Shown in pieces: positions 16,984 through 26,904 of a stretch of DNA of 64,000 bases. Position 1 is the first letter of the stretch. Every line of letters starts with the position of its first letter. The position numbers and the translations under genes are program-made. The notes beneath the pieces were generated by a model, which searched no databases, was not told where the DNA came from, and worked only from the letters and a program-made list of their open reading frames with translations. The stretch lies in assembly GCF_003858655.1 (NCBI RefSeq), contig NZ_RQXV01000002.1:124001-188000 (forward strand), read 5' to 3'. The stretch comes from Amphritea balenae. Lineage in GTDB: Bacteria > Pseudomonadota > Gammaproteobacteria > Pseudomonadales > Balneatricaceae.

Positions 16984-19698
16984 TTATTCGGCTGCTTTAG
17001 GTTTATGTATAAGTTTTTTCTCAAGCTCAACCGCCAGAAACATGATGATCCCCACCACTATGATGCGGCCCCAGGCTGCCAGATCAATCGCTGTGGTATG
17101 AAAGAACAGCTGCATTATCGGTAAATAAGTGAATAACAGCTGGAATACCAATACCAGGGCAATGGCGTAGAGCGCGTAACGATTGCCTAAAAGACCGTTT
17201 TTATTGAGTACAGAGTCTGTCAGGAATCGGGAGTTGAGGAGATAAAATACCTCCATTACTACCAGCGTATTTACGGCAACGGTACGGGCTGTTTCAATGG
17301 TTACGCCGGTGCTTATCTCCCACAGGAATAAGCCAAATGTGCCTGTGACCATCAACAGCGATACAAATACAATTCGCCAGATCATAAAGGGGGAAAGGAT
17401 CGGCTGACGTGTATTGCGGGGGTGACGTAACATGACATTAGGCTCAGTCGGCTCAAAAGTAAGTGACAATGCCAGTGTGACGGCTGTGATCATATTGACC
17501 CAGAGAATCTGTGCGGGCGTTACCGGTAACATAGTACCCAGAGCGATCGCCGCTAATACGGTGAGTGCCTCGCCGCCGTTAGTCGGCAGGATAAACAAAA
17601 TAGATTTACGGATATTATCAAATACGGTGCGGCCTTCTTCTACCGCATGGGCGATAGAGGCGAAGTTATCATCGGCCAGTACCATCTCTGAGGCTTCTTT
17701 AGCGGCCTCAGTGCCTTTGACGCCCATGGCAGTGCCCACATCTGCCCGTTTCAGGGAGGGGGCGTCGTTGACGCCGTCACCGGTCATTGCAACTACATGC
17801 TGTTGTGCCTGCAGTGCTTCGACTATTCGTAGTTTATGCTCCGGGCTGGCTCGGGCAAATACATCGGTATTTTCTACCGCATCCTGAAGCTGGCTATCGG
17901 TGAGTTGCTCCAGTTCGTTGCCGGTAAGGGAGCGGGGAGATTCCGTTATACCCATCTGTCTAGCGATAGCACTGGCGGTGGCGACATGGTCTCCGGTAAT
18001 CATTTTGACTTTTATACCGGCCCGATGACATTCGGTGACTGCCCGTATAGCTTCATCGCGGGGAGGATCGATGATACCGACCACGCCTAAGAGAATAAGC
18101 CCGGCTTTTACATCATCAAAATGCAGGCTTCGGTGTTCTTCAGGCAGCGACAACATTGCCAGTGCCAGGGTGCGTTTTCCCTGACTGGCGATCAGTTCCT
18201 GCTGTTCTACCCAATAGCTGCTATCAATGGCTTGTGAGTCACCTTCAGCCATCTGCCATTGGCAACGAGGCAGAATCGCTTCGATCGCCCCTTTGATATA
18301 GACCACACCGTTACCGTTATGGTCATGGTGGAGGGTCGCCATAAAGCGATGCTCAGATTCAAACGGGATCAAATCATCACGGGGCATGGCCAGGTGAAGC
18401 TCGTTCAGGTCGATGCCTGATTTCGCACCCAGTACCAGTAAGGCGCCTTCTGTAGGATCACCCTCAATTACCCAGTCTTCATCTTTCTGATTTAACTGTG
18501 CTTCATTGCAGAGTACTGCGGCACGGCAAAGTTGCTGGATTTCGGGCAGGCTATGAAGATCCAGGTCTTCCTTATTACAGCTAAAAGTACCATGCGGGTC
18601 ATAGCCAACTCCGCTGATCTCAGCGGAACATTGAGTAGAAATCAGGCTGGTTACTGTCATTTCGTTACGGGTCAGAGTGCCGGTTTTATCTGAACAGATA
18701 ACAGAAACAGAACCCAGAGTTTCTACCGCAGGCAATTTGCGAATAATTGCGCGCCGGTTTGCCATACGTTGAACCCCGATTGCCAGTGCAATGGTGATAA
18801 CGGCGGGCAGACCTTCAGGTATGGCAGCAACAGCCAGGCCTACAGCGGCAAGAAACATATCGCCTAAAGCATAGTCACGTACCCAATAACCAAACATCAT
18901 GGTAGCGACCGCGACCAATAAAATAGCGCCGGTCAGCCAGCGGGCAAAGCTGTCTAATTGTCGGGTCAGAGGGGTGGTCAGCGAAGTGACTTCTGCTAAT
19001 AAAGTGCTGATACGGCCTATTTCAGTCTCTGCGCCTGTGGCGATAACGGTACCGGTGCCCTGACCAGAAGTGACCAGGGTGCCGGAAAACGCCAGATTGG
19101 TTCGGTCTCCCAGTGCGGCATCAGCCGTTACTGGTTGGCCCTGTTTCAGTACGGGTACAGATTCACCGGTTAATAACGCTTCCTCGATATTCAGCTCTTT
19201 GAGTTTATGCAGGTGCAGATCCGCAGGTACCCGGTCACCTGATTGAATGAATACCTGATCGCCGGGTACCAGTTGTTCAGCTGGTATCTGCTGACGGTGT
19301 CCATTACGTATGACAACCGCCTGTTGAGAGAGCATATTACGCACGGCATCAATTGCCTTTTCGGCCTTACCCTCCTGTACAAAGCCTACCAGTGCGTTAA
19401 TCAGTACCACGGCTACGATAACACCGGAATCGACGCTGTGGCCTAGCAGTGCAGTCACTATTGCTGCAACAATCAAGACATAGATCAGGACATTATGAAA
19501 CTGCGACAGCAGACGCATTAGGGGGCTGCGGCGAGGAGGCGCTGGGAGGCGGTTTGCACCAAATTTAGCGTGGCGGGCATCAACCTGGTCTGCGGTTAAC
19601 CCCTGAACTGATGTGCTTAATGTTGCAGCGATCTGTTCAGCTGTTTGTGTATGCCAATCTGGTAGTGGGGGCTGTTTCAAAGTTGCACGGGTATTCAT
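16984..19698 (-). CDS. Type II P-type cation-transporting ATPase
   Basis: A 904-aa integral membrane pump with all core P-type motifs: N-terminal cation-ATPase domain (residues 15-85), actuator loop with LLTGESVPV, phosphorylation site [12 protein letters not shown], nucleotide-binding [11 protein letters not shown], and hinge [10 protein letters not shown] / [16 protein letters not shown]. The M4 motif is [10 protein letters not shown], as in type IIA calcium pumps and their bacterial relatives, so Ca2+ or another divalent cation is likely; the ion is not provable from sequence. An ATG nine bases upstream in frame (19707) directly abuts CAGGG, leaving no room for an SD, so 19698 is preferred. 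Confidence 0.88.
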   Translation of the reverse strand: MNTRATLKQPPLPDWHTQTAEQIAATLSTSVQGLTADQVDARHAKFGANRLPAPPRRSPLMRLLSQFHNVLIYVLIVAAIVTALLGHSVDSGVIVAVVLINALVGFVQEGKAEKAIDAVRNMLSQQAVVIRNGHRQQIPAEQLVPGDQVFIQSGDRVPADLHLHKLKELNIEEALLTGESVPVLKQGQPVTADAALGDRTNLAFSGTLVTSGQGTGTVIATGAETEIGRISTLLAEVTSLTTPLTRQLDSFARWLTGAILLVAVATMMFGYWVRDYALGDMFLAAVGLAVAAIPEGLPAVITIALAIGVQRMANRRAIIRKLPAVETLGSVSVICSDKTGTLTRNEMTVTSLISTQCSAEISGVGYDPHGTFSCNKEDLDLHSLPEIQQLCRAAVLCNEAQLNQKDEDWVIEGDPTEGALLVLGAKSGIDLNELHLAMPRDDLIPFESEHRFMATLHHDHNGNGVVYIKGAIEAILPRCQWQMAEGDSQAIDSSYWVEQQELIASQGKRTLALAMLSLPEEHRSLHFDDVKAGLILLGVVGIIDPPRDEAIRAVTECHRAGIKVKMITGDHVATASAIARQMGITESPRSLTGNELEQLTDSQLQDAVENTDVFARASPEHKLRIVEALQAQQHVVAMTGDGVNDAPSLKRADVGTAMGVKGTEAAKEASEMVLADDNFASIAHAVEEGRTVFDNIRKSILFILPTNGGEALTVLAAIALGTMLPVTPAQILWVNMITAVTLALSLTFEPTEPNVMLRHPRNTRQPILSPFMIWRIVFVSLLMVTGTFGLFLWEISTGVTIETARTVAVNTLVVMEVFYLLNSRFLTDSVLNKNGLLGNRYALYAIALVLVFQLLFTYLPIMQLFFHTTAIDLAAWGRIIVVGIIMFLAVELEKKLIHKPKAAE

Positions 19699-19919
19699 GG
19701 TTTGCATCCCTGTACGGTGGAAAACATTAGGAAACCTGCGAATGAATCCGGAGTTTTCTCAATGAGCCTAAGGCGTTTAGGGCTTGATTGAAGGCTCCTT
19801 GGGTAAGAATAGCTAAAAATGAGGGGAAAACGTGTTGCACAGATCAATAGATATATCAGATCAGTGATTACCGGTGTAATCACTGATCGGGGTCAAACAC
19901 TTAGTTTCAATTGTTATGC

Positions 19920-20285
19920 TCAGGCACCGTCTATCCAGTGAAGGGCTTGTAAAAACTGGCTTTCTGTAAAATGCTTAGCTTCACCGCTGATAAAGACAGC
20001 CCCCAGTTTTACTGCCCAGTCGAGCCAGGTGTTGCCACCGACAACCGCTAACCGGATAAAGTCAGTACCATGTTGAATGCCCAGTTTGGTATCTTCCCAG
20101 ATAGCTCCGGCTTCCCATCCGGTAAAACCCTGATCCAGATAGATCAGGCAGCGGACCCCACCATGTGTCGCTGTTTTCTGTTCCAGTAGGGGGAGTAAAA
20201 TGTCCTGATAATCAGTGCTGGTTAGCTGATCGGTTGCTTGTACCACAATAATATCGCCAGCTGTTTCCGGCAGAACATAGAGCAT
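19920..20285 (-). CDS. SpoIIAA-like STAS/SEC14-fold protein
   Basis: A 121-aa protein of the SpoIIAA-like family. The pattern is a beta-rich start (MLYVLPETAGDIIVVQATDQLTS), then VRCLIYLDQGFTGWEAGAIWEDTKLG, then IRLAVVGGNTWLDWAVKLGAVF. Such proteins are small cytoplasmic lipid- or membrane-associated factors with no firm function. It is a single gene between the ATPase and the NlpC/P60 gene. Confidence 0.75.
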   Translation of the reverse strand: MLYVLPETAGDIIVVQATDQLTSTDYQDILLPLLEQKTATHGGVRCLIYLDQGFTGWEAGAIWEDTKLGIQHGTDFIRLAVVGGNTWLDWAVKLGAVFISGEAKHFTESQFLQALHWIDGA

Positions 20286-20429
20286 TGTTGTTTCCTTTAA
20301 ATACAGCGTTAAGGGCTGTAGTTTAACTATCAGGCTGTCACAGTCAAAAAAACTGATGTGCAGCCGATAATTTGGAATAGCGTTGCAGAAATACCCGTTA
20401 AGGAAAGTCTGTTTAAAGAAAGCTCTGTT

Positions 20430-20924
20430 ATGAAGGTCTCTATGCTTAGATTGTCAGTTGTCTTACTTGCTTTGTTTATTGCTGGTTGTGGTAGTACGCC
20501 TACTCATCAATCTCAGTCCTATGAATATCAGGGAGAAATCAGTGCAGCTGAAAGAAACAGAAGAAACGCTCTGCTGACCCATTATAAACAGTGGCAGGGT
20601 ACCCCCTATCGTCTTGGGGGTAACGGAAGAGATGGTGTGGATTGTTCAGCCTTTACTCAACTTACATTTAATCAGCGCTTTGCTTTTCAGCTTCCCCGTA
20701 CGACAGAAGCACAGGCGTTACAGGGCGAACAGGTTAGCCGAACCTCATTGGTTGTTGGTGATCTGCTGTTTTATAAAACCCGCGCAAAAGTACGTCATGT
20801 TGGTATGTATGTGGGTGAGGGGCAGTTCATGCATGCCTCGACCAGTAGGGGAGTTATGTTGTCCGATATGTCTAACCCATACTGGAAGGCAAGGTTCTGG
20901 CAGGCCCGCCGCGTTATAAAATAA
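20430..20924 (+). CDS. NlpC/P60 family lipoprotein peptidase
   Basis: A 164-aa outer-membrane lipoprotein endopeptidase. A lipobox signal peptide ends ALFIAGC at about residue 18. The NlpC/P60 catalytic cysteine is in GVDCSAFTQL, the histidine in VRHVGMYVGEGQFMHAST. This is the MepS/NlpC type of DL-endopeptidase, which cuts peptidoglycan cross-links during growth. The frame is open from 20358, but the ATG at 20430 gives a standard lipoprotein signal. Confidence 0.87.
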   Translation: MKVSMLRLSVVLLALFIAGCGSTPTHQSQSYEYQGEISAAERNRRNALLTHYKQWQGTPYRLGGNGRDGVDCSAFTQLTFNQRFAFQLPRTTEAQALQGEQVSRTSLVVGDLLFYKTRAKVRHVGMYVGEGQFMHASTSRGVMLSDMSNPYWKARFWQARRVIK

Positions 20925-21022
20925 TCAGAACAGTCTGGGTTTGAGTCGGGTTGATTGTTGACTGTACGGTTTCTGGTATAGTGTGGCCGCTATCAGATTA
21001 ATGCGGACAAAGCAGAGTAAAG

Positions 21023-21496
21023 ATGAATTATCTGTCGATTGAACAATACCCTAAAGCCTGGATCTTTCGTCATAAAGATATGCCGGTTAGTGAAGAGGAT
21101 CTGGCCCAGATTAAACCTCTGACTGATGCTCGTGCTGAGCAGGTTTGGTCACAGCAGATCAGTAAGGAATGCAATCATCCTGAGAATTTTGGTCCTGCGG
21201 ACTGGGCCAATAAAAATCAGACCTGGCTGGAAACAGATAACTGGCAGAGTCTTTGGGAGTCCGATGATCCTGCAATACCAGAGCTACTGGCTCAACATCT
21301 GCAGTGGGAGGATGAAACGGTTGTATGGTTCTGTTATTCCAGTGAGCATGTTATCGAAACCAGCTGGGATGTGTTTCGTCGTAACTGGAAAAACTTTCTG
21401 TTTTTTGATGATGGGCCGCTATTGATCGGTAAAAAACGTAAACAGGTTGCACAGTTTCATCAAACCGGTAATTTCCGCATCGGTAACCGTAAATAG
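21023..21496 (+). CDS. DUF2947 family protein
   Basis: A 157-aa cytosolic protein with a strong family look: YLSIEQYPKAWIFRHKDMPV, the acidic Trp-rich middle WLETDNWQSLWESDDPAIPE, and FRRNWKNFLFFDDGPLLIGKK at the end. The family is widespread in marine gammaproteobacteria and its function is unknown. Single gene with its own promoter gap of about 100 bp. Confidence 0.75.
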   Translation: MNYLSIEQYPKAWIFRHKDMPVSEEDLAQIKPLTDARAEQVWSQQISKECNHPENFGPADWANKNQTWLETDNWQSLWESDDPAIPELLAQHLQWEDETVVWFCYSSEHVIETSWDVFRRNWKNFLFFDDGPLLIGKKRKQVAQFHQTGNFRIGNRK

Positions 21497-21509
21497 TCGA
21501 GTGGATGGG

Positions 21510-21911
21510 TCATTTAAAAGGAATTTTGAGGGTGAAAGTTACATCGCCATCTGTATTGGTTTCTATTTCGGTCTGAATATCCCCCTGTAAGTGTTGGGTT
21601 TCGAATATAAAACCCTGACGGCGTAGGAAAATGATCGAATCTTGTGTGAGTTGCTTTTGCGTATGTTCTCTTAGTTGTTGATCGATCAGTTTTATCCGAT
21701 CTTCATTTCCTTCTAGAAAACCCTTTTGCTCTGGGGTGGCGCTGTTTCCTTCGATATCAGTATATAAGTAGGGCAGGTCATAGGGGAGAGCGTCTGCATA
21801 ACTCTGAGGTGAGATTAAAATTGGCAGTAATAAAGTGCACATACTCCACGAGAAGTAGCTGAAGACTCTGTTGTGTGCGATCTTTGATCGACAAATCAAT
21901 AAAATGGCCAT
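21510..21911 (-). CDS. Hypothetical exported protein
   Basis: A 133-aa protein. A hydrophobic stretch at about residues 20-38 ending SPQSYADA looks like a signal peptide, though the n-region before it is long. The mature part is acidic and helical, with a C-terminal beta segment (QTEIETNTDGDVTFTLKIPFK). A TGGGG stretch supports the ATG at 21911; the frame is open to 21941. No family recognised. It is convergent with the DUF2947 gene. Confidence 0.5.
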   Translation of the reverse strand: MAILLICRSKIAHNRVFSYFSWSMCTLLLPILISPQSYADALPYDLPYLYTDIEGNSATPEQKGFLEGNEDRIKLIDQQLREHTQKQLTQDSIIFLRRQGFIFETQHLQGDIQTEIETNTDGDVTFTLKIPFK

Positions 21912-22168
21912 GTGCGCCCCACGAAACGGAAAAAATTCCATCCCTGAAATAAAGGTTAGATCATAAAAATAGATAGGATGTTGAATTAAATTCAGTTTTT
22001 AAGTTCGTAAGCGCTTTTGCTATAAAGGTGGAACGGCTTATTTCTTGGAATTAATTTATTGATTTATAAGATTTTTTGTTTGTAGTTGTATATCAGATTG
22101 GCAAGTTAGGAACTGCCATTGTTTCCACGGATTAGGAGATGACATATGTGAAGGTTTAGGACTCTTTT

Positions 22169-23005
22169 ATGCTTCGTTCATTTGTATTATTGCTCTTGTC
22201 TGTCTCTGTTGCACTGCCGCTCTGGGCAGCCCCTCCTTCCTCCTTTAGTAAATCAAAACGCATTTTGGCAGAGCTGTATCAGCCGAATCAGGTTAGTTTT
22301 TATTGCGGCTGTGAGTATCAGGCTCAGGGTAAGAAACTGGTGCCACAGTGGCAAGACTGCGGTTATTCACCCCGTAAGAATGCGAATAGAGCGGCCCGTA
22401 TTGAATGGGAGCATGTTGTACCCGCCTGGGCATTTGGTCATCAGCGGCAATGTTGGCAAGAGGGAGGGCGTAAGGCCTGCCATAAAGATAAGGTGTTTCG
22501 TAGTATGGAAGCCGATCTGCATAATCTGGTGCCGGCTATCGGCGAAGTGAATGGGGATCGCTCAAACTATAGTTTTGCACAGCTGGAAGGTGAGCCCCGG
22601 GTTTATGGTCGCTGTGATATGGAGGTTAATTTTAAAGCTCGAAAAGTAGAGCCGCCGGCTGCACGTCGGGGAGATATTGCCCGTACTTATTTCTATATGC
22701 GTGACCAGTATGGTCTCAATATAAGCAATAAGCAGGTTCAGCTGTTTAATGCCTGGCATAAGCAGGATCCGGTTGATAGTTGGGAGCTGGAGCGAAACCG
22801 ATTAATTGAGGCTGTGCAGGGTAATGCAAACCCTTATGTGGTTGAAATGGAGCTAATCTCCACCTCTGTCCCTGCGCAAACTAACCCGGTAGCAGACACT
22901 GTATCTGGGACACCTGCCCAGGGGCAAACCCGGGAAGAGGAGCAACAGTCTTCACTGGCGAAGCAGCTGGCGCAACAGATTTTGCGTAAACTGGGTAATT
23001 TGTAA
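22169..23005 (+). CDS. Endonuclease I family nuclease, secreted
   Basis: A 278-aa exported DNase. The signal peptide is LRSFVLLLLSVSVALPLWAA. The Endonuclease_1 domain spans about residues 25-220. It has the catalytic EWEHVVPAWAFG (His-metal motif) and the downstream LHNLVPAIGEVNGDRSN, plus CGCEYQ and several paired cysteines typical of the periplasmic form. A Gln/Ser-rich C-terminal tail of about 50 residues is not part of the fold. It degrades DNA in the periplasm or outside the cell. Confidence 0.9.
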   Translation: MLRSFVLLLLSVSVALPLWAAPPSSFSKSKRILAELYQPNQVSFYCGCEYQAQGKKLVPQWQDCGYSPRKNANRAARIEWEHVVPAWAFGHQRQCWQEGGRKACHKDKVFRSMEADLHNLVPAIGEVNGDRSNYSFAQLEGEPRVYGRCDMEVNFKARKVEPPAARRGDIARTYFYMRDQYGLNISNKQVQLFNAWHKQDPVDSWELERNRLIEAVQGNANPYVVEMELISTSVPAQTNPVADTVSGTPAQGQTREEEQQSSLAKQLAQQILRKLGNL

Positions 23006-23010
23006 CGTCC

Positions 23011-26000
23011 CTAGTGTTCGGATTCACAGAGTTTATCCCGTGTCTGAAAATCCTGGTGCCATTGGTCAAACCCGTCGGCAGTCAGTGCTTTAGCGTAGAA
23101 AAAACCCTGGCCATAGTCACAGGCGGCATTGCGTAATAGTTGGTGTTGTTGCTCTGTTTCTATCCCTTCAGCGATAACTTTTAGTCCCAACGTATGGGCC
23201 ATGACTATGATCGCATTACAGAGCACCAGATCATTTGAATCCGGCTGTAGGTTTTGTACAAAGCTACGGTCGATCTTCAGATAGTCGATATCCAGCTGGT
23301 TCAGATAGGCCAGTGATGAATAGCCGGTACCAAAGTCATCCAGAGCAACCTGGATATTAGCATCCCGTAGTTTAAGCAGTTGTTGCTTAGTTTCTGCCCT
23401 GGTCTCCATTAGGAGGTGTTCGGTAATTTCGATATTAATAGCTGAGCCGCAAATTCCGGCGGAATTGATCAGGTGAATCCAACGCTCCGGTGTATAGCTA
23501 TGGGCACTGCTTGTGTCAAAGTGCGCAGGGGAGGTGTTTACGGATATCTGGAAGTCCGGCGAGAGAGTATTACGCCAGGCTTTTACCTGCTGTAGTGCTT
23601 CAGTAAACACCCATTCTCCAATTTCGAGAACCAATCCACTCTCTTCAGCTTCTGGAATGAACTGGTCGGGGTAAACCAGACCCCGCTGAGGATGATTCCA
23701 GCGGATCAGTGCTTCTGCCCGACAAACCGCCATCGATTGTAAATCCACTATTGGCTGATATCTCAGTTCAAATTCTTTATTAGAAATCGCTTCCCGTAAC
23801 TGTTTAACAAGGTTGACCCGCGTAACCGCCTGTTCCTGCATTTGCCGGGTAAAATAATGCATGGTATTGCGGCCAGAGTCTTTAGCGTCGTACATCGCCT
23901 GATCGGCATTCTGAATTAACTGATCGGCATTATCAGCATCCTGAGGATAGAGTGTTGCCCCGATGCTGGCTGAGATGAACAGTTGCTGGTGGTTTATCTC
24001 AAAAGGTTGCTTCAGTACATTGAGTATTTTCTCAGCGACTAATTCGATCTGAGAGTTGCTTTCTATCTGAGGCAGAATCAGGGTGAATTCATCACCTCCT
24101 AACCGTGCAATGGTATCGCTGCTGCGTACCAGCTCAGAGAAGCGTTTAGCCACTTCAATCAGCAGTTTATCGCCAATATTATGCCCCAGAGTATCGTTAA
24201 CCTCTTTGAACCTGTCCAGATCGAGAAAGAGCAGGGCAAGGGAGGTTTCCGAGCGGGCAGCCAGGCGAATTTCCTGAGTCAGTCGATCCATGAACATGCG
24301 TCGGTTTGGCAGGCCTGTTAATGGGTCAAAGTTGGCTTGCTTCCATATGAGCTCTTCAGATCGTTTCTTCTCGGTGATATCGGAAAAAACCGCAACACGT
24401 TGATAGACCGAGTGATCATCATTTAGCAGAGTATTAATATTGAGCCAGGCGACATAGACCTCGCCATTCTTTCGGCGATTCCATATTTCACCCTGCCACT
24501 GACCCGTTTGATTCAGGCTGTCCCAGAGTTCGTTATAAAATATTTCATTATGTACTTCAGAGCGTAGTAAAGAGGGAGTGTTGCCAATGGCATCGTCTTG
24601 GCTATACCCGGTAATTTGAGAGAAGGCACTGTTGACCTTGACGATTTTACTTTCGCTATCAACGATCATGATAGCGTCATTTGTTTCAAAGGCGGCTGCG
24701 GCCAGTCGCAATTGCTCTGTCTGTTTCTGCTTGTCGATATTGACATGAGTACCAGCGATACTTAATGGCCGGTTTTCTCTGTTAAAGGTTATGGGCTTAC
24801 CGCGGCTCTGAACCCATAACCAGTTGCCTTGTTTTGTCAGCAGTCGGAACTCTATCTCAGAACTGGTGTTATTGAGCATTTGAGGCATAAAACTAATAAA
24901 GAAGTCGACCTGATCATCCGGGTGCAGGAGTTTACGAAACCCTTCCCTATTCAGTTCAAATTCTTTGTCTTCATAGCCAAGCATCTGATAACACTGGCTA
25001 TTCCAACTAATTCTGTCAGTACCTAAATTCCAGCTCCAGATACCGGTACCCGTGGCCTCCATGGTCAGGCGGTAGCGCTGTTCTGACTCTTCTAACGCTT
25101 GTTCGTAGCGTTGCCTCGAGGTGTGTAGCTGATTAAAGGCCTGAATAAGCTGACCTACTTCGTCTTGCTGACTTACTTTAAGTAAACGATCAGATTGCTT
25201 GCCTTGTGCCATGGCCATGATCGTTTCCGATGCATCTCTGAGCGGTGTTAATTGCTGTTTTAACAGATAGGCTATCAGACCTGCCATCAACAGAATGCAG
25301 AGAATCGTAATGAATGTGATGGTCAGGATCAGATCATTAGCTGTCTGCATGGCCAGCTTAAGTGGATAGGTCCTGATAACGATCCACCCCATTTGCTCTA
25401 TCCGGTCTGAGGTGTAGATTATCTGATCTCCCTCTCTGTCACGGCTTATGCCTGAGGGCTTGCCCGCCAAAACCTCTTTAATGCACTGACAAACCTTCGC
25501 TTTATTGTATTTTTGCAGGGCTGCACTCTGTTTAGATTCGGTAACAAATATTTCCAGATTTGGGTCGATAATCAACATCTGACCTTCATCTCTGAAGGCT
25601 TGCTGAGAGATCTCTTTTAACAGGTTGTCTTTAGCCAGAACGTTAACGCCAAAAATGTAGCCCAACAGGTCGCCTGAGCGGGATAAAATCGGTGTATTGA
25701 TAGCAAACAGTGGAGTGTTAAGTCCTTTACCGATTAATGGTCGGGTAATGACCGTTTGCCTGGTTTTATTAACCGCCTTCATATGAGGCCGATTGGCAAA
25801 ACTGATGCCGGTCCGGTTAGGAACAATCGGGTAATCAACGATTGAGATGCCCTGGCGGTTAAGTACAACTAAGCCTCCGTTGAACATTGAGTGAAGGTAG
25901 CTTTCGTTGTTAAGCGCCGTTTGAATGCTGGCGTTACTGATGAGTCCCTGTTTATTTTTTAGAGTGAGTGCGAATTGTTCAAGGTATTTAACCCGTTTGT

Positions 26001-26196
26001 TCAGCGCAGAATCCATCTGCTCAACCACCATATTGATCATTGATTGCTGCTGATTAACCAATAACTTAGCTGACTCATTACGTAGATAACTAATAATCAA
26101 CACAGTAAGAGTGACAGCAATCAGCAGAAACCCGGATAGCGTCAGAATCAGAACACGGTTGCGAAGAGAGGTTGGAGAAAAGCGTATAAAACTCAT
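23011..26196 (-). CDS. Cache-HAMP-PAS-PAS-GGDEF-EAL c-di-GMP protein
   Basis: A 1061-aa membrane sensor. Order: membrane helix (15-35), periplasmic double Cache domain (about 40-285), second helix (295-320), HAMP (320-375), two PAS domains (about 380-500 and 510-625), GGDEF (640-800, ARLGGDEFTLIL) and EAL (810-1050). The EAL domain keeps its catalytic signature (RAEALIRWNHP, EITEHLL, LDDFGTGYSSLAYL, EGIET), so phosphodiesterase activity is likely. GGDEF is also intact, and RSSD just before it is a possible RxxD inhibitory site. Convergent with endonuclease I, with only five bases between. Confidence 0.9.
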   Translation of the reverse strand: MSFIRFSPTSLRNRVLILTLSGFLLIAVTLTVLIISYLRNESAKLLVNQQQSMINMVVEQMDSALNKRVKYLEQFALTLKNKQGLISNASIQTALNNESYLHSMFNGGLVVLNRQGISIVDYPIVPNRTGISFANRPHMKAVNKTRQTVITRPLIGKGLNTPLFAINTPILSRSGDLLGYIFGVNVLAKDNLLKEISQQAFRDEGQMLIIDPNLEIFVTESKQSAALQKYNKAKVCQCIKEVLAGKPSGISRDREGDQIIYTSDRIEQMGWIVIRTYPLKLAMQTANDLILTITFITILCILLMAGLIAYLLKQQLTPLRDASETIMAMAQGKQSDRLLKVSQQDEVGQLIQAFNQLHTSRQRYEQALEESEQRYRLTMEATGTGIWSWNLGTDRISWNSQCYQMLGYEDKEFELNREGFRKLLHPDDQVDFFISFMPQMLNNTSSEIEFRLLTKQGNWLWVQSRGKPITFNRENRPLSIAGTHVNIDKQKQTEQLRLAAAAFETNDAIMIVDSESKIVKVNSAFSQITGYSQDDAIGNTPSLLRSEVHNEIFYNELWDSLNQTGQWQGEIWNRRKNGEVYVAWLNINTLLNDDHSVYQRVAVFSDITEKKRSEELIWKQANFDPLTGLPNRRMFMDRLTQEIRLAARSETSLALLFLDLDRFKEVNDTLGHNIGDKLLIEVAKRFSELVRSSDTIARLGGDEFTLILPQIESNSQIELVAEKILNVLKQPFEINHQQLFISASIGATLYPQDADNADQLIQNADQAMYDAKDSGRNTMHYFTRQMQEQAVTRVNLVKQLREAISNKEFELRYQPIVDLQSMAVCRAEALIRWNHPQRGLVYPDQFIPEAEESGLVLEIGEWVFTEALQQVKAWRNTLSPDFQISVNTSPAHFDTSSAHSYTPERWIHLINSAGICGSAINIEITEHLLMETRAETKQQLLKLRDANIQVALDDFGTGYSSLAYLNQLDIDYLKIDRSFVQNLQPDSNDLVLCNAIIVMAHTLGLKVIAEGIETEQQHQLLRNAACDYGQGFFYAKALTADGFDQWHQDFQTRDKLCESEH

Positions 26197-26526
26197 TATT
26201 GCGGATCCCTGTGTTTGACGGGGAGATCAGTCCGGTCAGCCACAAAAGGTAGATCGTAAATCAGACAATCCTGTAACTCTTTGTATCATAGCCCAGATAA
26301 AATTGGGTGAGGAAAAACATGGTCATCAAAATGGTTAATGTTATTTCTTACTATTTTTATCGTTTTTTATTGATTTTACGGGTTTTTAGCGTTTTTTATA
26401 GACTTTAGTTCTTTCTTGTTTGTCCGGCGATACCGTTCTTGTAGCACGTGCTGTTAAGTTTTAATTGTTAAGTGCCGATACCTGTACTGCTTACCCTTAT
26501 CAAGGTGAGGGGAGAAGAGAGGGGAT
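26197..26526. other. AT-rich intergenic region
   Basis: A 330-bp divergent gap between the GGDEF-EAL gene and the 117-aa gene. It must hold both promoters. I see T-rich runs around 26340-26420 but no repeat, operator or RNA structure I can defend. Confidence 0.4.
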
Positions 26527-26880
26527 ATGGGTTTAAAAGTTGTGTTTATTTTAGTTCTGATGACCGGTGTAGTACGGGCAGATACTGAAGAAGATTTTCT
26601 GTTAGTTGGGCAGGGGGCTTACAGTTGTTATCACTATCTGTATGACCTGGAACAGTCAAAAAGGCATGTTCAGTTTGACCGTGTCAGAGACTATCATCAC
26701 TGGGCATCGGGCTATATCAGTGCGGTGAGTATGATGACACCTCGTGGAGAAGAGATGCTTCGTAAACACCGAAATGATGATGCCTATCGTTATATCAGGC
26801 ATTATTGCAGGAATAATGAGGATGCTACTTTTGTTAATGCGGTTGCCCGCTATGTGATTGATCTGGGAGGCCGGCTATAA
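26527..26880 (+). CDS. Small exported hypothetical protein
   Basis: A 117-aa periplasmic protein. The signal peptide is LKVVFILVLMTGVVRA. The mature part has two cysteines (GAYSCYHYLYDL, IRHYCRNN) that could form a disulphide, and the pattern WASGYISAVSMM ... YIRHYC ... FVNAVARYV resembles HdeA/Rap1a-type small helical periplasmic proteins. That resemblance is weak. A strong SD (GAGGGG) precedes the ATG. Confidence 0.6.
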   Translation: MGLKVVFILVLMTGVVRADTEEDFLLVGQGAYSCYHYLYDLEQSKRHVQFDRVRDYHHWASGYISAVSMMTPRGEEMLRKHRNDDAYRYIRHYCRNNEDATFVNAVARYVIDLGGRL

Positions 26881-26904
26881 CGGCAAAGCGCATATTCAGG
26901 TTTC